From NCBI RefSeq assembly GCF_000196615.1, contig NC_014306.1, positions 3,596,001 to 3,660,000 on the forward strand: 64,000 nt of DNA, given 5' to 3'. Shown here one piece after another: positions 19,028-28,136 of the stretch. The notes beneath the pieces are model-generated. The model ran no database searches, was not told the DNA's origin, and was given only the letters and a program-made list of their open reading frames with translations. The stretch comes from Erwinia billingiae Eb661. Lineage in GTDB: Bacteria; Pseudomonadota; Gammaproteobacteria; Enterobacterales; Enterobacteriaceae. The position numbers and the translations under genes were made by a program. Position 1 is the first letter of the stretch, and each line of letters opens with the position of its first letter.

Positions 19028-19948
19028 CTATTTCCCCTGCGAAAGGCTGAGGTCAATAAAGGAAGCCGCCTTCAGCGGTGCCGGGATCAGGCCATTTTTC
19101 ACGTAGAAATCGGCGGTATTTTGCTGCACCGCAACCACGTCCTGACTGTTCGTGTCAACGGAGTTCACTTCGCGCTTCACCTTTGCCAGCGCCACGTCCT
19201 GCGGGATCCTTAACAGCTTGCTGATGGAGGCCGCATAGGCGTCAGGATGCTGGATGCCCCAGGCGCGGGCACGGCTCAACCGCTGCGTGAAGTCGGCCAG
19301 TTCGGCCTTCTTGCTGGCAATGGCGGCGTTGCTGGCCACCAGATAGTTGAGGGCCGGATAGTCTTTACCGTCCGCCAGGATCTGTGCGCCTGACTGATGC
19401 GTGGCAAACGACACGTAAGGTTCCCAGGTGGAAACCGCATCGACGCCGCCCTGATCCAGCACCAGCGTCGCTTCTGCTGGCGTGGTAAAGACAAAGCTGA
19501 CCTGCTTAGGATCGACACCGGCTTTTTGCAGCGCCTGCAAAGCCAGGTTGTGCCCGGATGAACCTTTGACCGTCGCAATGCGTTTGCCAATCAGATCCTT
19601 CACGCTGTGAATCGGGCTACCCTTTTTGACGATAATGGCGTTGCCGGCATAGCGCGTCGCCAGGATCCCTTTGGCATCCAGCCCTGCCGCCACGGCGAAA
19701 GTTAAGGGTGCATCCCCCACCGAACCGGCATCTATTGAACCTGCGCGCATCGCTTCCAGCAACGGTGCGGCGTTAGCAAACTCATGCCAGTCCAGCGTAT
19801 AAGGCGTGTTGTTTAACTCGCCGGAGGCTTCAAGGATCGCCCGCGCATTGCCCCGCTGGTCGCCAACTGAAAGCGTATTCGCAGCCAAAACGGGCGCCGT
19901 GACCGCCGCGAGAAGTACAGCAAGTGCAGAAAGAGAAAGGGTTTTCAT
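19028..19948 (-). CDS. ABC transporter substrate-binding protein, SsuA-like
   Basis: 306 residues from the ATG at 19948; an in-frame TTG four codons earlier is less likely. The signal peptide MKTLSLSALAVLLAAVTAPV is cleaved near LAA-NT. The mature protein carries the family pattern DAGSVGDAPLTFAVAAG and VSTWEPYVSFA found in periplasmic receptors for aliphatic sulfonates and taurine. It is the first gene of a two-gene minus-strand unit with the flavin monooxygenase. No permease or ATPase gene is next to it, so it must share a transporter encoded elsewhere. Confidence 0.87.
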   Translation of the reverse strand: MKTLSLSALAVLLAAVTAPVLAANTLSVGDQRGNARAILEASGELNNTPYTLDWHEFANAAPLLEAMRAGSIDAGSVGDAPLTFAVAAGLDAKGILATRYAGNAIIVKKGSPIHSVKDLIGKRIATVKGSSGHNLALQALQKAGVDPKQVSFVFTTPAEATLVLDQGGVDAVSTWEPYVSFATHQSGAQILADGKDYPALNYLVASNAAIASKKAELADFTQRLSRARAWGIQHPDAYAASISKLLRIPQDVALAKVKREVNSVDTNSQDVVAVQQNTADFYVKNGLIPAPLKAASFIDLSLSQGK

Positions 19949-20017
19949 CTGGTGTCTCAATAAGGAGAAAACCCGAGACTAACACCGGCTTTTTTAGAAC
20001 CTAAATGCATTTATTGC

Positions 20018-20030
20018 GCATAATTTATGC
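20018..20030. promoter_or_regulatory. Palindrome in the divergent sulfur-gene promoter region
   Basis: GCATAATTTATGC is a perfect odd palindrome near the middle of the 246-bp gap between the two divergent sulfur units. The gap is AT-rich and is where promoters for both must lie. The protein that binds it is unknown; CysB or Cbl would be natural candidates from the gene content, but their sites are too loose to recognise here. Confidence 0.4.
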
Positions 20031-20194
20031 AAAATGAACATAACGAGCGGCACGCTCACCGTCGGTTGCCTGCGACTGAGTAATAGCTGTATTTGCGCAA
20101 AGCTTCGCAGATTAATGAATTTCACACTCCCGCCCATCAACTATACGGTTTTCTCTCTGCCGGCGTTTACCGGCCCTCACCTGGAGAGAACCTG

Positions 20195-21277
20195 ATGAGC
20201 ATTCAATTCCTCGGTATGATTGGCCATCGCCTGGCGTCCGAAATCATTCCTGCCAGCGGTCCGCTATTCAATAAACAGTACATTGCAGACTTTGCCCGTG
20301 CTCATGAGCAGGCCGGTTTCGATCGGGTGTTGGTCGGCTACTGGTCCGATCAACCGGATGGTTTTCTGGTCACTGCGCATGCCGCCGCCAACACCTCAAC
20401 ATTGAAATTCCTGCTGGCCCACCGTCCGGGCTTTGTCTCGCCGACGCTGGCAGCCCGTAAACTCGCTACCCTCGATCAACTCACCGATGGCCGCCTGGCG
20501 GTGCATATCATCAGCGGCGGCAGCGATGTTGAACAACGCCGTGATGGTGATTTCCTTAACAAGACCCAGCGCTATGAGCGCACCGATGATTTCCTGAGCG
20601 TATTAAGGCAGAGCCTCACTTCCGACACGCCATACGATCACCAGGGCGAGCATTATCAGGTTGAGCAGGCGTTTTCGGCGGTGAAGCCACAGCAAAGCGC
20701 GCTGCCGATCTATTTCGGCGGCTCCTCGCCTGAAGCGATCAAAGTGGCAGGTCGTCATGCGGACGTGTTCGCCCTTTGGGGTGAACCGCTGGCCGGTGCC
20801 GCAGAAACCGTGCGGACGGTGCGTGCAGAAGCCGCCAGACAGGGCCGCAAGATTGGTTTCAATATCTCCTTCCGCCCGATTATTGCCGCCACGGAGAAAG
20901 AAGCCTGGGAAAAAGCCGAGCATATCCGCGAAGTCGCCCGCAAAAAGCTGATTGAATCCGGCCATGATTTTGGTTTGCCGAAGCCGCAAAGCGTCGGCGC
21001 GGCCCGCCTGATGGCCGCCGCCAATGAAGGGGAACGCCTCGACAAATCCCTGTGGACCGGCATCGCTAAACTGGTTGGCGGCGGTTATAACTCCACCTCA
21101 CTGGTCGGTACGCCGGACCAGGTCTCCGACGCGCTGCTGAAGTATTACGACCTGGGCATTGAAAGCGTGCTGATCCGCGGCTTCGATCCGCTGAACAATG
21201 CGCTGGATTACGGCCGTGAACTGATCCCGCTGACCAGAGAGAAAGTCGCGGCCCGCAAAGTGGCAAGGAGTGCCTGA
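20195..21277 (+). CDS. FMNH2-dependent alkanesulfonate-type monooxygenase (SsuD-like)
   Basis: The 360-residue protein begins at the ATG at 20195 with a TGGAG ribosome site; the frame upstream to 20093 is not part of the family. It is a bacterial luciferase-like TIM barrel: FLGMIGHRLASE at the N-terminus, FDRVLVGYWSDQPDGF, KFLLAHRPGFVSPTLAARKLATLDQLTDGRLAVHIISGG and YFGGSSPEAIKVAGRHAD. The family cleaves C-S bonds of sulfonates to release sulfite, using reduced flavin from a partner reductase that is not in this cluster. Its stop overlaps the next start by one base. Confidence 0.88.
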   Translation: MSIQFLGMIGHRLASEIIPASGPLFNKQYIADFARAHEQAGFDRVLVGYWSDQPDGFLVTAHAAANTSTLKFLLAHRPGFVSPTLAARKLATLDQLTDGRLAVHIISGGSDVEQRRDGDFLNKTQRYERTDDFLSVLRQSLTSDTPYDHQGEHYQVEQAFSAVKPQQSALPIYFGGSSPEAIKVAGRHADVFALWGEPLAGAAETVRTVRAEAARQGRKIGFNISFRPIIAATEKEAWEKAEHIREVARKKLIESGHDFGLPKPQSVGAARLMAAANEGERLDKSLWTGIAKLVGGGYNSTSLVGTPDQVSDALLKYYDLGIESVLIRGFDPLNNALDYGRELIPLTREKVAARKVARSA

Positions 21278-22251
21278 TGCGTTTTCCTTTTTTACTGGCA
21301 GTCGTACTGTCATCGCTCGCCACCTCAGCGCTGGCGGAGAAAGTCACCCTGCGGCTGGGCGATGTGAAAGGCGATCGCTTTATTTCGCTGCGCGAGTCCG
21401 GGCAGTTAAAAGACCTGCCTTATGATTTGAAGCTCACCTCTTTCGATTCCGGCGCACCGGTGCAGGAAGCGCTGAACGCGGGCGCGTTGGACGTGGGCTT
21501 CACCGGCGATCTGCCGTTCTTATTTGTGTATGCCGCTGGCGCACCGGTAAAAGCGGTGGGGGCCTGGCAAAACAACCCTGACAGCATTGCCTTACTTACC
21601 CGCCCGGATTCGGGCATCCACAGCTTAAAAGATCTGAAGGGCAAACAAATTGCCGTCAACCGTGGCGGCTGGGGCCACTATCTGTTGCTGGGTCTGCTGG
21701 ACAGAGCCGGCCTGAAACCCTCTGACGTCACGCTGCGCTTCCTTGGGCCGGTTGATGGACGTGCCGCGCTCGCCAGTCATGCTGTCGATGCCTGGGCCAC
21801 CTGGGAACCCTACGTCTCTTCCGCCGTGGTGGTCGATCAGGATCTGTTAGTGCCACAGGGCGGCGGCAAAGGGATCCTGTCCGGTTACTCCTATGCCTTA
21901 GCCCGTGAAGAAGCGCTGAAGGATCCGGGCAAACGCAAGGCGATAGCCGACCTGCAGGCACGGCTGGCAAAAGCGCAAATCTGGGCGCAGCACCATCCTG
22001 AGGCCTTCGCTAAGGCACTGTCGACCTCACTGGGCATGCCAGAGAACATCACCCAACGCTGGATTGCCAGTGCGCAGATCCGCCCGGTGGAATTCACGCC
22101 AAAGCTGGCGAATTCCCTGCAGCAATCCGCCGATTTTTTCTATAAAAATCATGTACTGCCGAAGTCGATTGATGTCCATCAGGCCTTCGATTACAGCCTC
22201 TCCAGCCAATCCAATCAGCTGGCCTTAGGCCAGGAGGCAAAACATGAGTGA
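21277..22251 (+). CDS. ABC transporter substrate-binding protein, sulfonate/NMT1 type
   Basis: A 324-residue protein with signal peptide MRFPFLLAVVLSSLATSALA. The mature part has LRLGDVKGDRFISLRESGQL, DVGFTGDLPFLFVYAAGAPVKAVG and AWATWEPYVSSAVV, as in aliphatic sulfonate receptors of the SsuA type. It is translationally coupled to the upstream monooxygenase (shared A of TGATG) and overlaps the dioxygenase-like gene after it. It is a second receptor beside the one at 19028-19948, probably with a different ligand. Confidence 0.87.
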   Translation: MRFPFLLAVVLSSLATSALAEKVTLRLGDVKGDRFISLRESGQLKDLPYDLKLTSFDSGAPVQEALNAGALDVGFTGDLPFLFVYAAGAPVKAVGAWQNNPDSIALLTRPDSGIHSLKDLKGKQIAVNRGGWGHYLLLGLLDRAGLKPSDVTLRFLGPVDGRAALASHAVDAWATWEPYVSSAVVVDQDLLVPQGGGKGILSGYSYALAREEALKDPGKRKAIADLQARLAKAQIWAQHHPEAFAKALSTSLGMPENITQRWIASAQIRPVEFTPKLANSLQQSADFFYKNHVLPKSIDVHQAFDYSLSSQSNQLALGQEAKHE

Positions 22252-22834
22252 GTTGAACAACGCTCGCCTGCGCGAGTTTGTCGGTAGCCTGGCCACGCTG
22301 GTGGATGAACAGCCGCAGGAAGCCGATCTGCTTCATCGCGGCAGCCAGTTGCTGCATCAGCTGATCGCCCATGATGACTGGCTTCCCGAGGCGTTTGCCC
22401 AGCCAAATCCGGCCCGCTACCAGCAGTATTTGCTGCATGCCGATGCCCGCCAGCGGTTTTCCGTGGTCAGCTTTGTCTGGGGCGCAGGGCAATCGACGCC
22501 GGTGCATGACCATCGCGTCTGGGGATTAATTGGCATGCTGCGCGGCGCGGAAATTTCGCAGAATTTCATCCGCGATGCGCGCGGGTTATCGCCACATGGC
22601 GATCCGGTGCGGCTGGATCCCGGCACGGTTGAAGCGGTCTCGCCGCAGGTCGGCGATATTCACCGGGTCAGCAACGCCTTCAGCGATCGCACCTCCATCA
22701 GTATTCATGTTTATGGCGGCAATATCGGCGCAGTTCAGCGCGCGGTTTACAGCGAAACCGGCGAAGAAAAACCGTTTATCTCCGGATATAACAACGCGTA
22801 TTTACCTAATATTTGGGATCTTTCACATGGTTGA
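22244..22834 (+). CDS. Cysteine dioxygenase-family thiol dioxygenase
   Basis: This 196-residue cupin has the non-haem iron three-histidine site of thiol dioxygenases: His88 and His90 in STPVHDHRVWGLIGML and His140 in GDIHRVSNAF, with ISIHVYGGNI near the C-terminus supplying the conserved tyrosine. The family adds O2 to cysteine, 3-mercaptopropionate or cysteamine to make a sulfinate. Within this operon it would turn a thiol into a sulfinic acid for sulfur release. Both ends overlap neighbouring genes (8 bp each), indicating translational coupling. The thiol used is unknown; the arginine pattern has not been modelled. Confidence 0.85.
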   Translation: MSELNNARLREFVGSLATLVDEQPQEADLLHRGSQLLHQLIAHDDWLPEAFAQPNPARYQQYLLHADARQRFSVVSFVWGAGQSTPVHDHRVWGLIGMLRGAEISQNFIRDARGLSPHGDPVRLDPGTVEAVSPQVGDIHRVSNAFSDRTSISIHVYGGNIGAVQRAVYSETGEEKPFISGYNNAYLPNIWDLSHG

Positions 22835-24428
22835 TCATTTACTCCATACCCGCAGTTTTCACGACATCCGTCAGGCGTTGCTTCAGCAGCAGGAGCTGGC
22901 GTTAATTGACCTGCGGGAAGAAGCGCAGTATGCCGAAGGCCATCCGCTGTTTGCGGTGAACATTCCGCTGTCAAAGCTGGAACTGGAGATCCTTAACCGG
23001 GTACCGCGCTTTGCCACGCCGATTACCGTCTATGACAACGGCGAAGGGCTGGTGGCGCTGGCCATTGAGCGCCTGAAAGACTTCGGCTATGCCAACGTCG
23101 CCCTGCTTGAAGGCGGCCTGCAAGGCTGGAAGGATGCAGGCGGTGAACTGTTTATCGATGTTAACTCGCCAAGCAAAGCCTTTGGTGAGCTGGTCGAGAG
23201 TCGGGTACACACCCCGTCGCTGCCCGCGGAAGATGTTCAGGCGTTATTAAACAGCGGTGAACCGGTGGTGGTGCTGGACAGCCGTCGATTCGATGAATAT
23301 CAGACCATGAGCATTCCTGGAAGCATCAGCGTGCCGGGTGCAGAACTGGTGCTGCGGGTGCAGGATTTGGTTCCTTCGCCAACCACAACGGTTATCGTTA
23401 ACTGCGCAGGTCGAACCCGCAGCATTATCGGTACGCAGTCGCTGGTGAATGCCGGGATTACCAACCCGGTATTTGCGCTGCGAAATGGCACCATCGGCTG
23501 GACGCTGGCCGGACAACCGCTGGAGCATGGCCAGAGCCGACGCTTTGGTGAAAGCAGCGAGACGGCCAAAACCCAGGCCGCGCAACGCGCCCGTCATGTC
23601 GCTGACCAGGCAGGCGTCAAGCGTGTGACGCGGGCGCAGCTGCAGCAATGGCAGCAGGATCACGCCCGGACGCTGTATCTGTTTGATGTCCGTGATCCGG
23701 AAGAATATGCCGCCGGTCATTTGCCCGGTTCACGATCGGTGCCGGGCGGTCAGCTGGTGCAGGAGACGGATCACACCGCCAGCGTGCGCGGCGCACGCAT
23801 CGTGCTGATTGATAACGACGGTGCACGCGCCAATATGAGTGCGTCCTGGCTGGCGCAGTTGGGCTGGGATGTGTCGGTACTGGATGGATTGGTTGAGCAC
23901 GATTTCAGCGAGCAAGGCCCTTGGGTAGCGAAAGTCCCTGCCCTGCCAGAGCAGGAAGAGGTTTCACCCGCCGTGCTGGCGGACTGGCTGAATACGCCCG
24001 GTACCCAGGTATTGGACTTCACCACCAGCGCTAACTATGTTGCCAGCCATATTCCGGGCGCAGCATGGCTGCAGCGCGGTTTACTGACGCAGAAAGGCCT
24101 GCAGGCACTGCCCGCCGCCGATCGGTATGTGGTGACCTGTGGCAGCAGTTTGCTGGCACGCTATGCCGTGGAAGAGTTGCAGCAGCTTAGCGGCAAGCCG
24201 GTCAGCGTGCTGACGGGCGGCAATGCGGCGTGGAGAGCGGCAGGTTTACCCATAGAACAGGGTGAAACGCAGCTGTTACAGCCGAGAAGCGATCGCTATC
24301 GTCGCCCGTATGAAGGCACGGATAATTCTGCCGACGCGATGCAGGCGTATTTAGACTGGGAGTTTGGGCTGATTGCGCAGTTAGATCGCGATGGAACGCA
24401 TGGATTTACGGTGCTTGAACTGAAATAA
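22827..24428 (+). CDS. Four-domain rhodanese-like sulfurtransferase
   Basis: The true start is the ATG at 22827, overlapping the dioxygenase stop; the frame runs open far upstream but that part is a shadow. In 533 residues four rhodanese domains can be counted, each opening with a D-R/F-E pattern (IDLREEAQY, LDSRRFDEYQ, FDVRDPEEYAAGH, LDFTTSANYVASHIPGA). Active-site cysteines are present only in domain 2 (NCAGRTRS) and domain 4 (VTCGSSLLA); domains 1 and 3 have Asp at that place (VYDNGEG, LIDNDGA). So active and inactive domains alternate. It probably carries sulfane sulfur or handles sulfite/thiosulfate released by the operon's enzymes. Confidence 0.88.
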   Translation: MVDHLLHTRSFHDIRQALLQQQELALIDLREEAQYAEGHPLFAVNIPLSKLELEILNRVPRFATPITVYDNGEGLVALAIERLKDFGYANVALLEGGLQGWKDAGGELFIDVNSPSKAFGELVESRVHTPSLPAEDVQALLNSGEPVVVLDSRRFDEYQTMSIPGSISVPGAELVLRVQDLVPSPTTTVIVNCAGRTRSIIGTQSLVNAGITNPVFALRNGTIGWTLAGQPLEHGQSRRFGESSETAKTQAAQRARHVADQAGVKRVTRAQLQQWQQDHARTLYLFDVRDPEEYAAGHLPGSRSVPGGQLVQETDHTASVRGARIVLIDNDGARANMSASWLAQLGWDVSVLDGLVEHDFSEQGPWVAKVPALPEQEEVSPAVLADWLNTPGTQVLDFTTSANYVASHIPGAAWLQRGLLTQKGLQALPAADRYVVTCGSSLLARYAVEELQQLSGKPVSVLTGGNAAWRAAGLPIEQGETQLLQPRSDRYRRPYEGTDNSADAMQAYLDWEFGLIAQLDRDGTHGFTVLELK

Positions 24429-24468
24429 AACGGATGCTGGGGGAGAGTGAAGCAAGAAAGGAATTGAT

Positions 24469-24544
<76 letters not shown>

Positions 24545-24593
24545 ACATAATTCAATCTGTTATCCGGTGCCACAAAATCTGCTGGTGAAGATT

Positions 24594-24669
<76 letters not shown>

Positions 24670-24716
24670 AAGCCGGATAACCTCGTCAGACAACCGGAGT
24701 CGTCTCAACGGCGGGG

Positions 24717-24745
24717 ATAATATGAAACGGGGATGATGGTGTCAA
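24717..24745 (-). promoter_or_regulatory. Promoter of the tRNA-Ala pair
   Basis: On the minus strand, TTGACA (24745-24740) and TATTAT (24722-24717) are 17 bp apart, and the first tRNA begins 48 bp after the -10 box. The GC-rich stretch after the -10 box is typical of stringently controlled stable RNA promoters. Confidence 0.85.
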
Positions 24746-25099
24746 CGGCAAATTGCCAAACTCTGTCTAATCGCTGAAAAAGCCGCCAAACCGCACCAAT
24801 TACAGCTTGTTGAGACACCGTTTATCCAGAGAGAACTGCCTTTAACTGACCAGTTGAAACGACAAAATAGGGTAAAGAGTGCAATTTCATCCGGTTATTC
24901 CTGCCGACACAGTTTGACCGCGCCAATCTTGTAAACAACGCGTTAATTAGCGGTCTAATTGATCTTGTTTTTGTTAATTTCTCGTGCAAAACTGCCCGCG
25001 CTTTCGAAGGCCGGAGCCCTCTCAGCGCTGGATGCGCGCGTTTCCCGACGCGACGGAACCGGCCATTTCATCCTTAACTACACCAGAATCAGAGCTCCT
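24746..25099. other. Intergenic region between tRNA-Ala promoter and the FNT gene
   Basis: About 350 bp. It must hold the promoter of the FNT gene; AT-rich sequence at 24930-24980 is the likeliest place. The open frame that extends the FNT gene back to 24959 has no family similarity. No separate gene or clear operator is seen. Confidence 0.4.
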
Positions 25100-25888
25100 A
25101 TGTCCTTGCATTCACCTAAAGAAATCGCAGCGGTTGCTATTCAATCCGGCGTGGCGAAAAGCCATTCATCTGTTTCGACTTTATTGATCCTTGGCTTCCT
25201 GGCCGGTGCGTTTATTGCCCTTGGCTTCCTGCTGGATATCCACGTTATTAACTCCTTACCTGCAGACTGGGGCTCATTTGGCGGCCTGCTGGGCGCTGCG
25301 GTGTTCCCGGTGGGAATTATCATGACGGTTCTGGCCGGCGGTGAACTGCTGACCGGTAACATGATGACCATGCCCATTGCCTGGTTCGCGCGTCAGATCA
25401 GCGCTTACAGCGTGTTGCGTAACTGGTTCTGGGTCACCATCGCTAACTTTATTGGCAGCATCGCCATCGCCTGGTTCTTTGGTCATATGCTGGGCATGAC
25501 CGAAGGCGACTACCTGAAGAAGACCGTTGCTATTGCCACCGCGAAAGTAAACGCTGACTTCACTCACGCCTTTATCTCTGGCGTCGGCTGTAACTGGCTG
25601 GTGTGCCTGGCGACCTGGCTGGCGTTTGCCAGTAAAGATGTGGTCGGCAAAATCTTTGGTATGTGGTTCCCGGTGATGGCCTTTGTGGCGATCGGCTTCC
25701 AGCACGTGGTGGCCAACATGTTCATCATTCCTGCGGCCATTTTTGCCGGTCAGTTAAGCTGGGCAGAATATCTGCCTAACTTTGCCGCCGTGTTCCTCGG
25801 TAATACCTTTGGCGGCGCGGTGTTCGTCGGCCTGGCCTATTATATGGCTTACCGTCCGCAGGCAGAGTCAGCTAAAGCGCAGGGCTAA
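25100..25888 (+). CDS. Formate/nitrite transporter (FNT) family channel
   Basis: 262 residues from the ATG at 25100, with six hydrophobic spans typical of pentameric FNT anion channels (FocA, NirC and relatives). Diagnostic blocks are AGGELLTGNMMTMPIAW around the first broken helix, GVGCNWLVCLATWLAF, and the gating/proton-relay histidine in AIGFQHVVANMFIIP. GNTFGGAVFVGLAYY forms the last helix. The family moves small monovalent anions such as formate, nitrite or hydrosulfide across the inner membrane. It is not clearly FocA or NirC, and no formate-lyase or nitrite-reductase gene is nearby, so the ligand is open. Confidence 0.85.
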   Translation: MSLHSPKEIAAVAIQSGVAKSHSSVSTLLILGFLAGAFIALGFLLDIHVINSLPADWGSFGGLLGAAVFPVGIIMTVLAGGELLTGNMMTMPIAWFARQISAYSVLRNWFWVTIANFIGSIAIAWFFGHMLGMTEGDYLKKTVAIATAKVNADFTHAFISGVGCNWLVCLATWLAFASKDVVGKIFGMWFPVMAFVAIGFQHVVANMFIIPAAIFAGQLSWAEYLPNFAAVFLGNTFGGAVFVGLAYYMAYRPQAESAKAQG

Positions 25889-25894
25889 TCCCCC

Positions 25895-25933
25895 TTTCCC
25901 TCTGCCTGTGGGCAGGGGGAAATTTCTTCTTTT
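25895..25933 (+). terminator. Terminator after the FNT gene
   Basis: A 12-bp stem (CCCTCTGCC / GGCAGGGGG with flanking TTT/AAA) around TGTG, followed by TTTCTTCTTTT, 6 bp past the stop codon. Confidence 0.8.
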
Positions 25934-26037
25934 CAATTGCGAACCGCCTCCCTTTTCAGCGCTTGCTGTTAGTTGTCCACGCAACAAAATCCTGTAATAT
26001 GTTCGCGTTATCTCACGTCGCAAACAGGAATTGCATT

Positions 26038-26397
26038 ATGAAAAAGGAATGGTTAACACCAGAAGAGCTGGCCCGGGAAACAGGTTTCAGCCGTCAGACG
26101 ATCAACAAATGGGTCAAGAAAGAGCAGTGGACAACCATGCCGAAAACCGGCGTCCAGGGCGGTAAAGCACGGATGATCCAAATTGATGACCGCGTCAAAA
26201 CGTATCTAAAATCCACGCGCCATGCGTCGGAACCCTCTGCAACTTACCGCGTTGCCCCCAACTCTCTGCAATCTTTACTGATGACCTCATTGCAGCAAAT
26301 GAATGCCGCCGAACAGGAAAGGCTTTACGCGTTGCTGTTACGTGAAGGCGTACAAGGTTTACTGAGCCGCCTCGACATCAGCGACGCTCAGGCATAA
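26038..26397 (+). CDS. yfeC: DNA-binding regulator YfeC
   Basis: 119 residues from the ATG at 26038 (CAGGAA ribosome site); the open frame upstream to 25963 is not used. The N-terminal helix-turn-helix, LTPEELARETGFSRQTINKWV, and the block VQGGKARMIQID match E. coli YfeC, a small DNA-binding protein next to gltX. The C-terminal half ends with LLLREGVQGLLSRLDI, also conserved. Its targets are poorly known; in E. coli it has been linked to control of secretion. It converges on gltX across a shared terminator. Confidence 0.88.
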   Translation: MKKEWLTPEELARETGFSRQTINKWVKKEQWTTMPKTGVQGGKARMIQIDDRVKTYLKSTRHASEPSATYRVAPNSLQSLLMTSLQQMNAAEQERLYALLLREGVQGLLSRLDISDAQA

Positions 26398-26428
26398 AAA
26401 AACCGGCCAGTTGGCCGGTTTTTTTTAT
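26395..26428. terminator. Bidirectional terminator between yfeC and gltX
   Basis: AACCGGCCAG / TTGGCCGGTT stem with A on the left and an 8-base T run on the right. Confidence 0.93.
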
Positions 26429-26447
26429 TTGCAGACGTCAGCTGAGA

Positions 26448-27863
26448 TTACTGCTGAGCTTCGCGCTCTGCGATAAAGCTTAATGCCTGATTGATGCGCG
26501 CCACTGAGCGCGTTTTGCCGATGGCGTGAACGGTGACATCCAGCGCAGGAGACTGACCGGCACCCGTTACCGCCACACGCAGCGGCATGCCGACTTTGCC
26601 CATACCGACTTCCAGCTCATCAGCCGTGGCCTGAATGGCCTGGTGAACGTTTTCTGCCGTCCAGTCAGTTAAAGCAGCCAGTTTGTCACGCACAACTTCC
26701 AGAGGCTGGCGAGCGACCGGACGCAGGTGTTTTTTCGCTGCATCGGCATCAAACTCCGCGAAGTCCTCATAGAAGTAGCGGCATGACGCAGCCATCTCTT
26801 TCAGCGTTTTGCAGCGCTCACCCAGCAGTTTGACCAGCTGAGCCAGCTCTGGGCCGGTACGCGTATCAATTTTTTCCTGCTCGATGTGCCATTGCAGATG
26901 CGTCGCCACATACTCAGGCGCCAGGGTATTGATGTAATGATGGTTCAACCACTGCAGCTTTTCGGTGTTGAAGGCGCTGGCAGATTTGCTGACCGCGTCC
27001 AGCTCGAACAGCTCTTTCATCTCAGCAATAGAGAAGATTTCCTGATCGCCATGGGACCAGCCCAGACGCACCAGGTAGTTCAGCAGCGCTTCTGGCAGAT
27101 AGCCATCATCGCGATACTGCATCACGCCCACGGCACCGTGACGTTTGGACAGTTTTTTCCCGTCGTCGCCGAGGATCATCGACACGTGCGCATAAACCGG
27201 CACCTGCGCACCGATCGCTTTCAGGATGTTGATCTGACGCGGAGTGTTGTTGATATGGTCTTCACCGCGGATCACGTGGGTAATTTCCATATCCCAGTCA
27301 TCAATCACGACGCAGAAGTTATAGGTCGGCGCGCCGTCAGTACGACGGATGATCAGATCGTCCAGCTCCTGGTTGCTGAATTCGATCGGGCCACGGATCT
27401 GGTCATCAAAGATCACCGATCCTTCCTGCGGGTTACGGAAACGCACCACGCACGGCTCATCATCGGCATGATGTTCGTGGCTGTCGCGGCAGTGGCCGTC
27501 ATAACGCGGCTTTTCATGATTCTCCATCTGCTTTTCGCGCAGCGCGTCGAGACGCTCTCTGGAGCAGTAGCATTTATAGGCTGTGCCGGCGTCGACCATC
27601 TGATCAATTACCGCGTTATAGCGGTCAAAACGTTTGGTCTGGTAATACGGGCCCTCGTCCCAGTCGAGGTTCAGCCAGTTCATGCCATCCATAATCGCGT
27701 CGATAGCCTGCTGGGTGGAGCGCTCCAGATCGGTATCTTCTATACGCAGCACAAACTCACCGTCCTGGTGACGGGCAAACAACCAGGAGTAAAGCGCGGT
27801 ACGCGCGCCGCCAACGTGCAGATAGCCGGTTGGGCTGGGTGCGAAGCGGGTTTTGATTTTCAT
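26448..27863 (-). CDS. gltX: Glutamyl-tRNA synthetase
   Basis: 471 residues from the ATG at 27863, exactly the E. coli length; 12 extra codons upstream are not used. It charges tRNA-Glu with glutamate. The class I HIGH signature is HVGG in [17 protein letters not shown] and the KMSKS equivalent is KLSKR in [12 protein letters not shown]. The zinc-site cysteines and histidines lie near residues 98-127 (CYCSRE ... [10 protein letters not shown]). The anticodon-binding C-terminus ends [12 protein letters not shown]. It sits beside tRNA genes as in E. coli. Confidence 0.98.
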   Translation of the reverse strand: MKIKTRFAPSPTGYLHVGGARTALYSWLFARHQDGEFVLRIEDTDLERSTQQAIDAIMDGMNWLNLDWDEGPYYQTKRFDRYNAVIDQMVDAGTAYKCYCSRERLDALREKQMENHEKPRYDGHCRDSHEHHADDEPCVVRFRNPQEGSVIFDDQIRGPIEFSNQELDDLIIRRTDGAPTYNFCVVIDDWDMEITHVIRGEDHINNTPRQINILKAIGAQVPVYAHVSMILGDDGKKLSKRHGAVGVMQYRDDGYLPEALLNYLVRLGWSHGDQEIFSIAEMKELFELDAVSKSASAFNTEKLQWLNHHYINTLAPEYVATHLQWHIEQEKIDTRTGPELAQLVKLLGERCKTLKEMAASCRYFYEDFAEFDADAAKKHLRPVARQPLEVVRDKLAALTDWTAENVHQAIQATADELEVGMGKVGMPLRVAVTGAGQSPALDVTVHAIGKTRSVARINQALSFIAEREAQQ

Positions 27864-28136
27864 TAACAGCTGCCTTATTACGCTATCAGAGTCGCGCATT
27901 GCTGGAGGAGGTCAGTAAAGACCAACACAAAGTGGGCAACATTCTACCATCTGCAAACGAATCCTCAACGGCATTCCCCCGGTTGTTAGAGGCCTTTGGC
28001 GGAAAAGCCAGCGGCACCCCCCCATTTTTGGATAAAACCCCAACATCTTGATTAAATTTAAGACGAACGAACATTTTCGTTTTAAAAACCGTTGACTCAT
28101 TTGCCGCGATCCCTATAATGCGACTCCACACAGCGG
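27864..28136. other. gltX-tRNA intergenic region
   Basis: Divergent promoter region for gltX and the valine tRNA operon. Only the tRNA promoter at 28092-28119 can be pointed to with confidence. Confidence 0.6.
28092..28119 (+). promoter_or_regulatory. Promoter of the tRNA-Val/tRNA-Lys operon
   Basis: TTGACT and a perfect TATAAT are 16 bp apart, 17 bp before the first tRNA, followed by a GCGAC discriminator typical of rRNA/tRNA promoters under stringent control. Confidence 0.9.

Noticed and set aside
22530..22826. Upstream extension of the rhodanese gene
   Set aside because: It lies inside the dioxygenase gene in another frame; rhodanese similarity begins at the ATG at 22827.
24959..25099. 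N-terminal extension of the FNT gene
   Set aside because: The added residues are polar and unlike any FNT protein; the ATG at 25100 gives a normal length.
26886..27866. Long open frame opposite gltX
   Set aside because: It is a complete antisense shadow of the glutamyl-tRNA synthetase gene, with no recognisable domain and no sensible start region.
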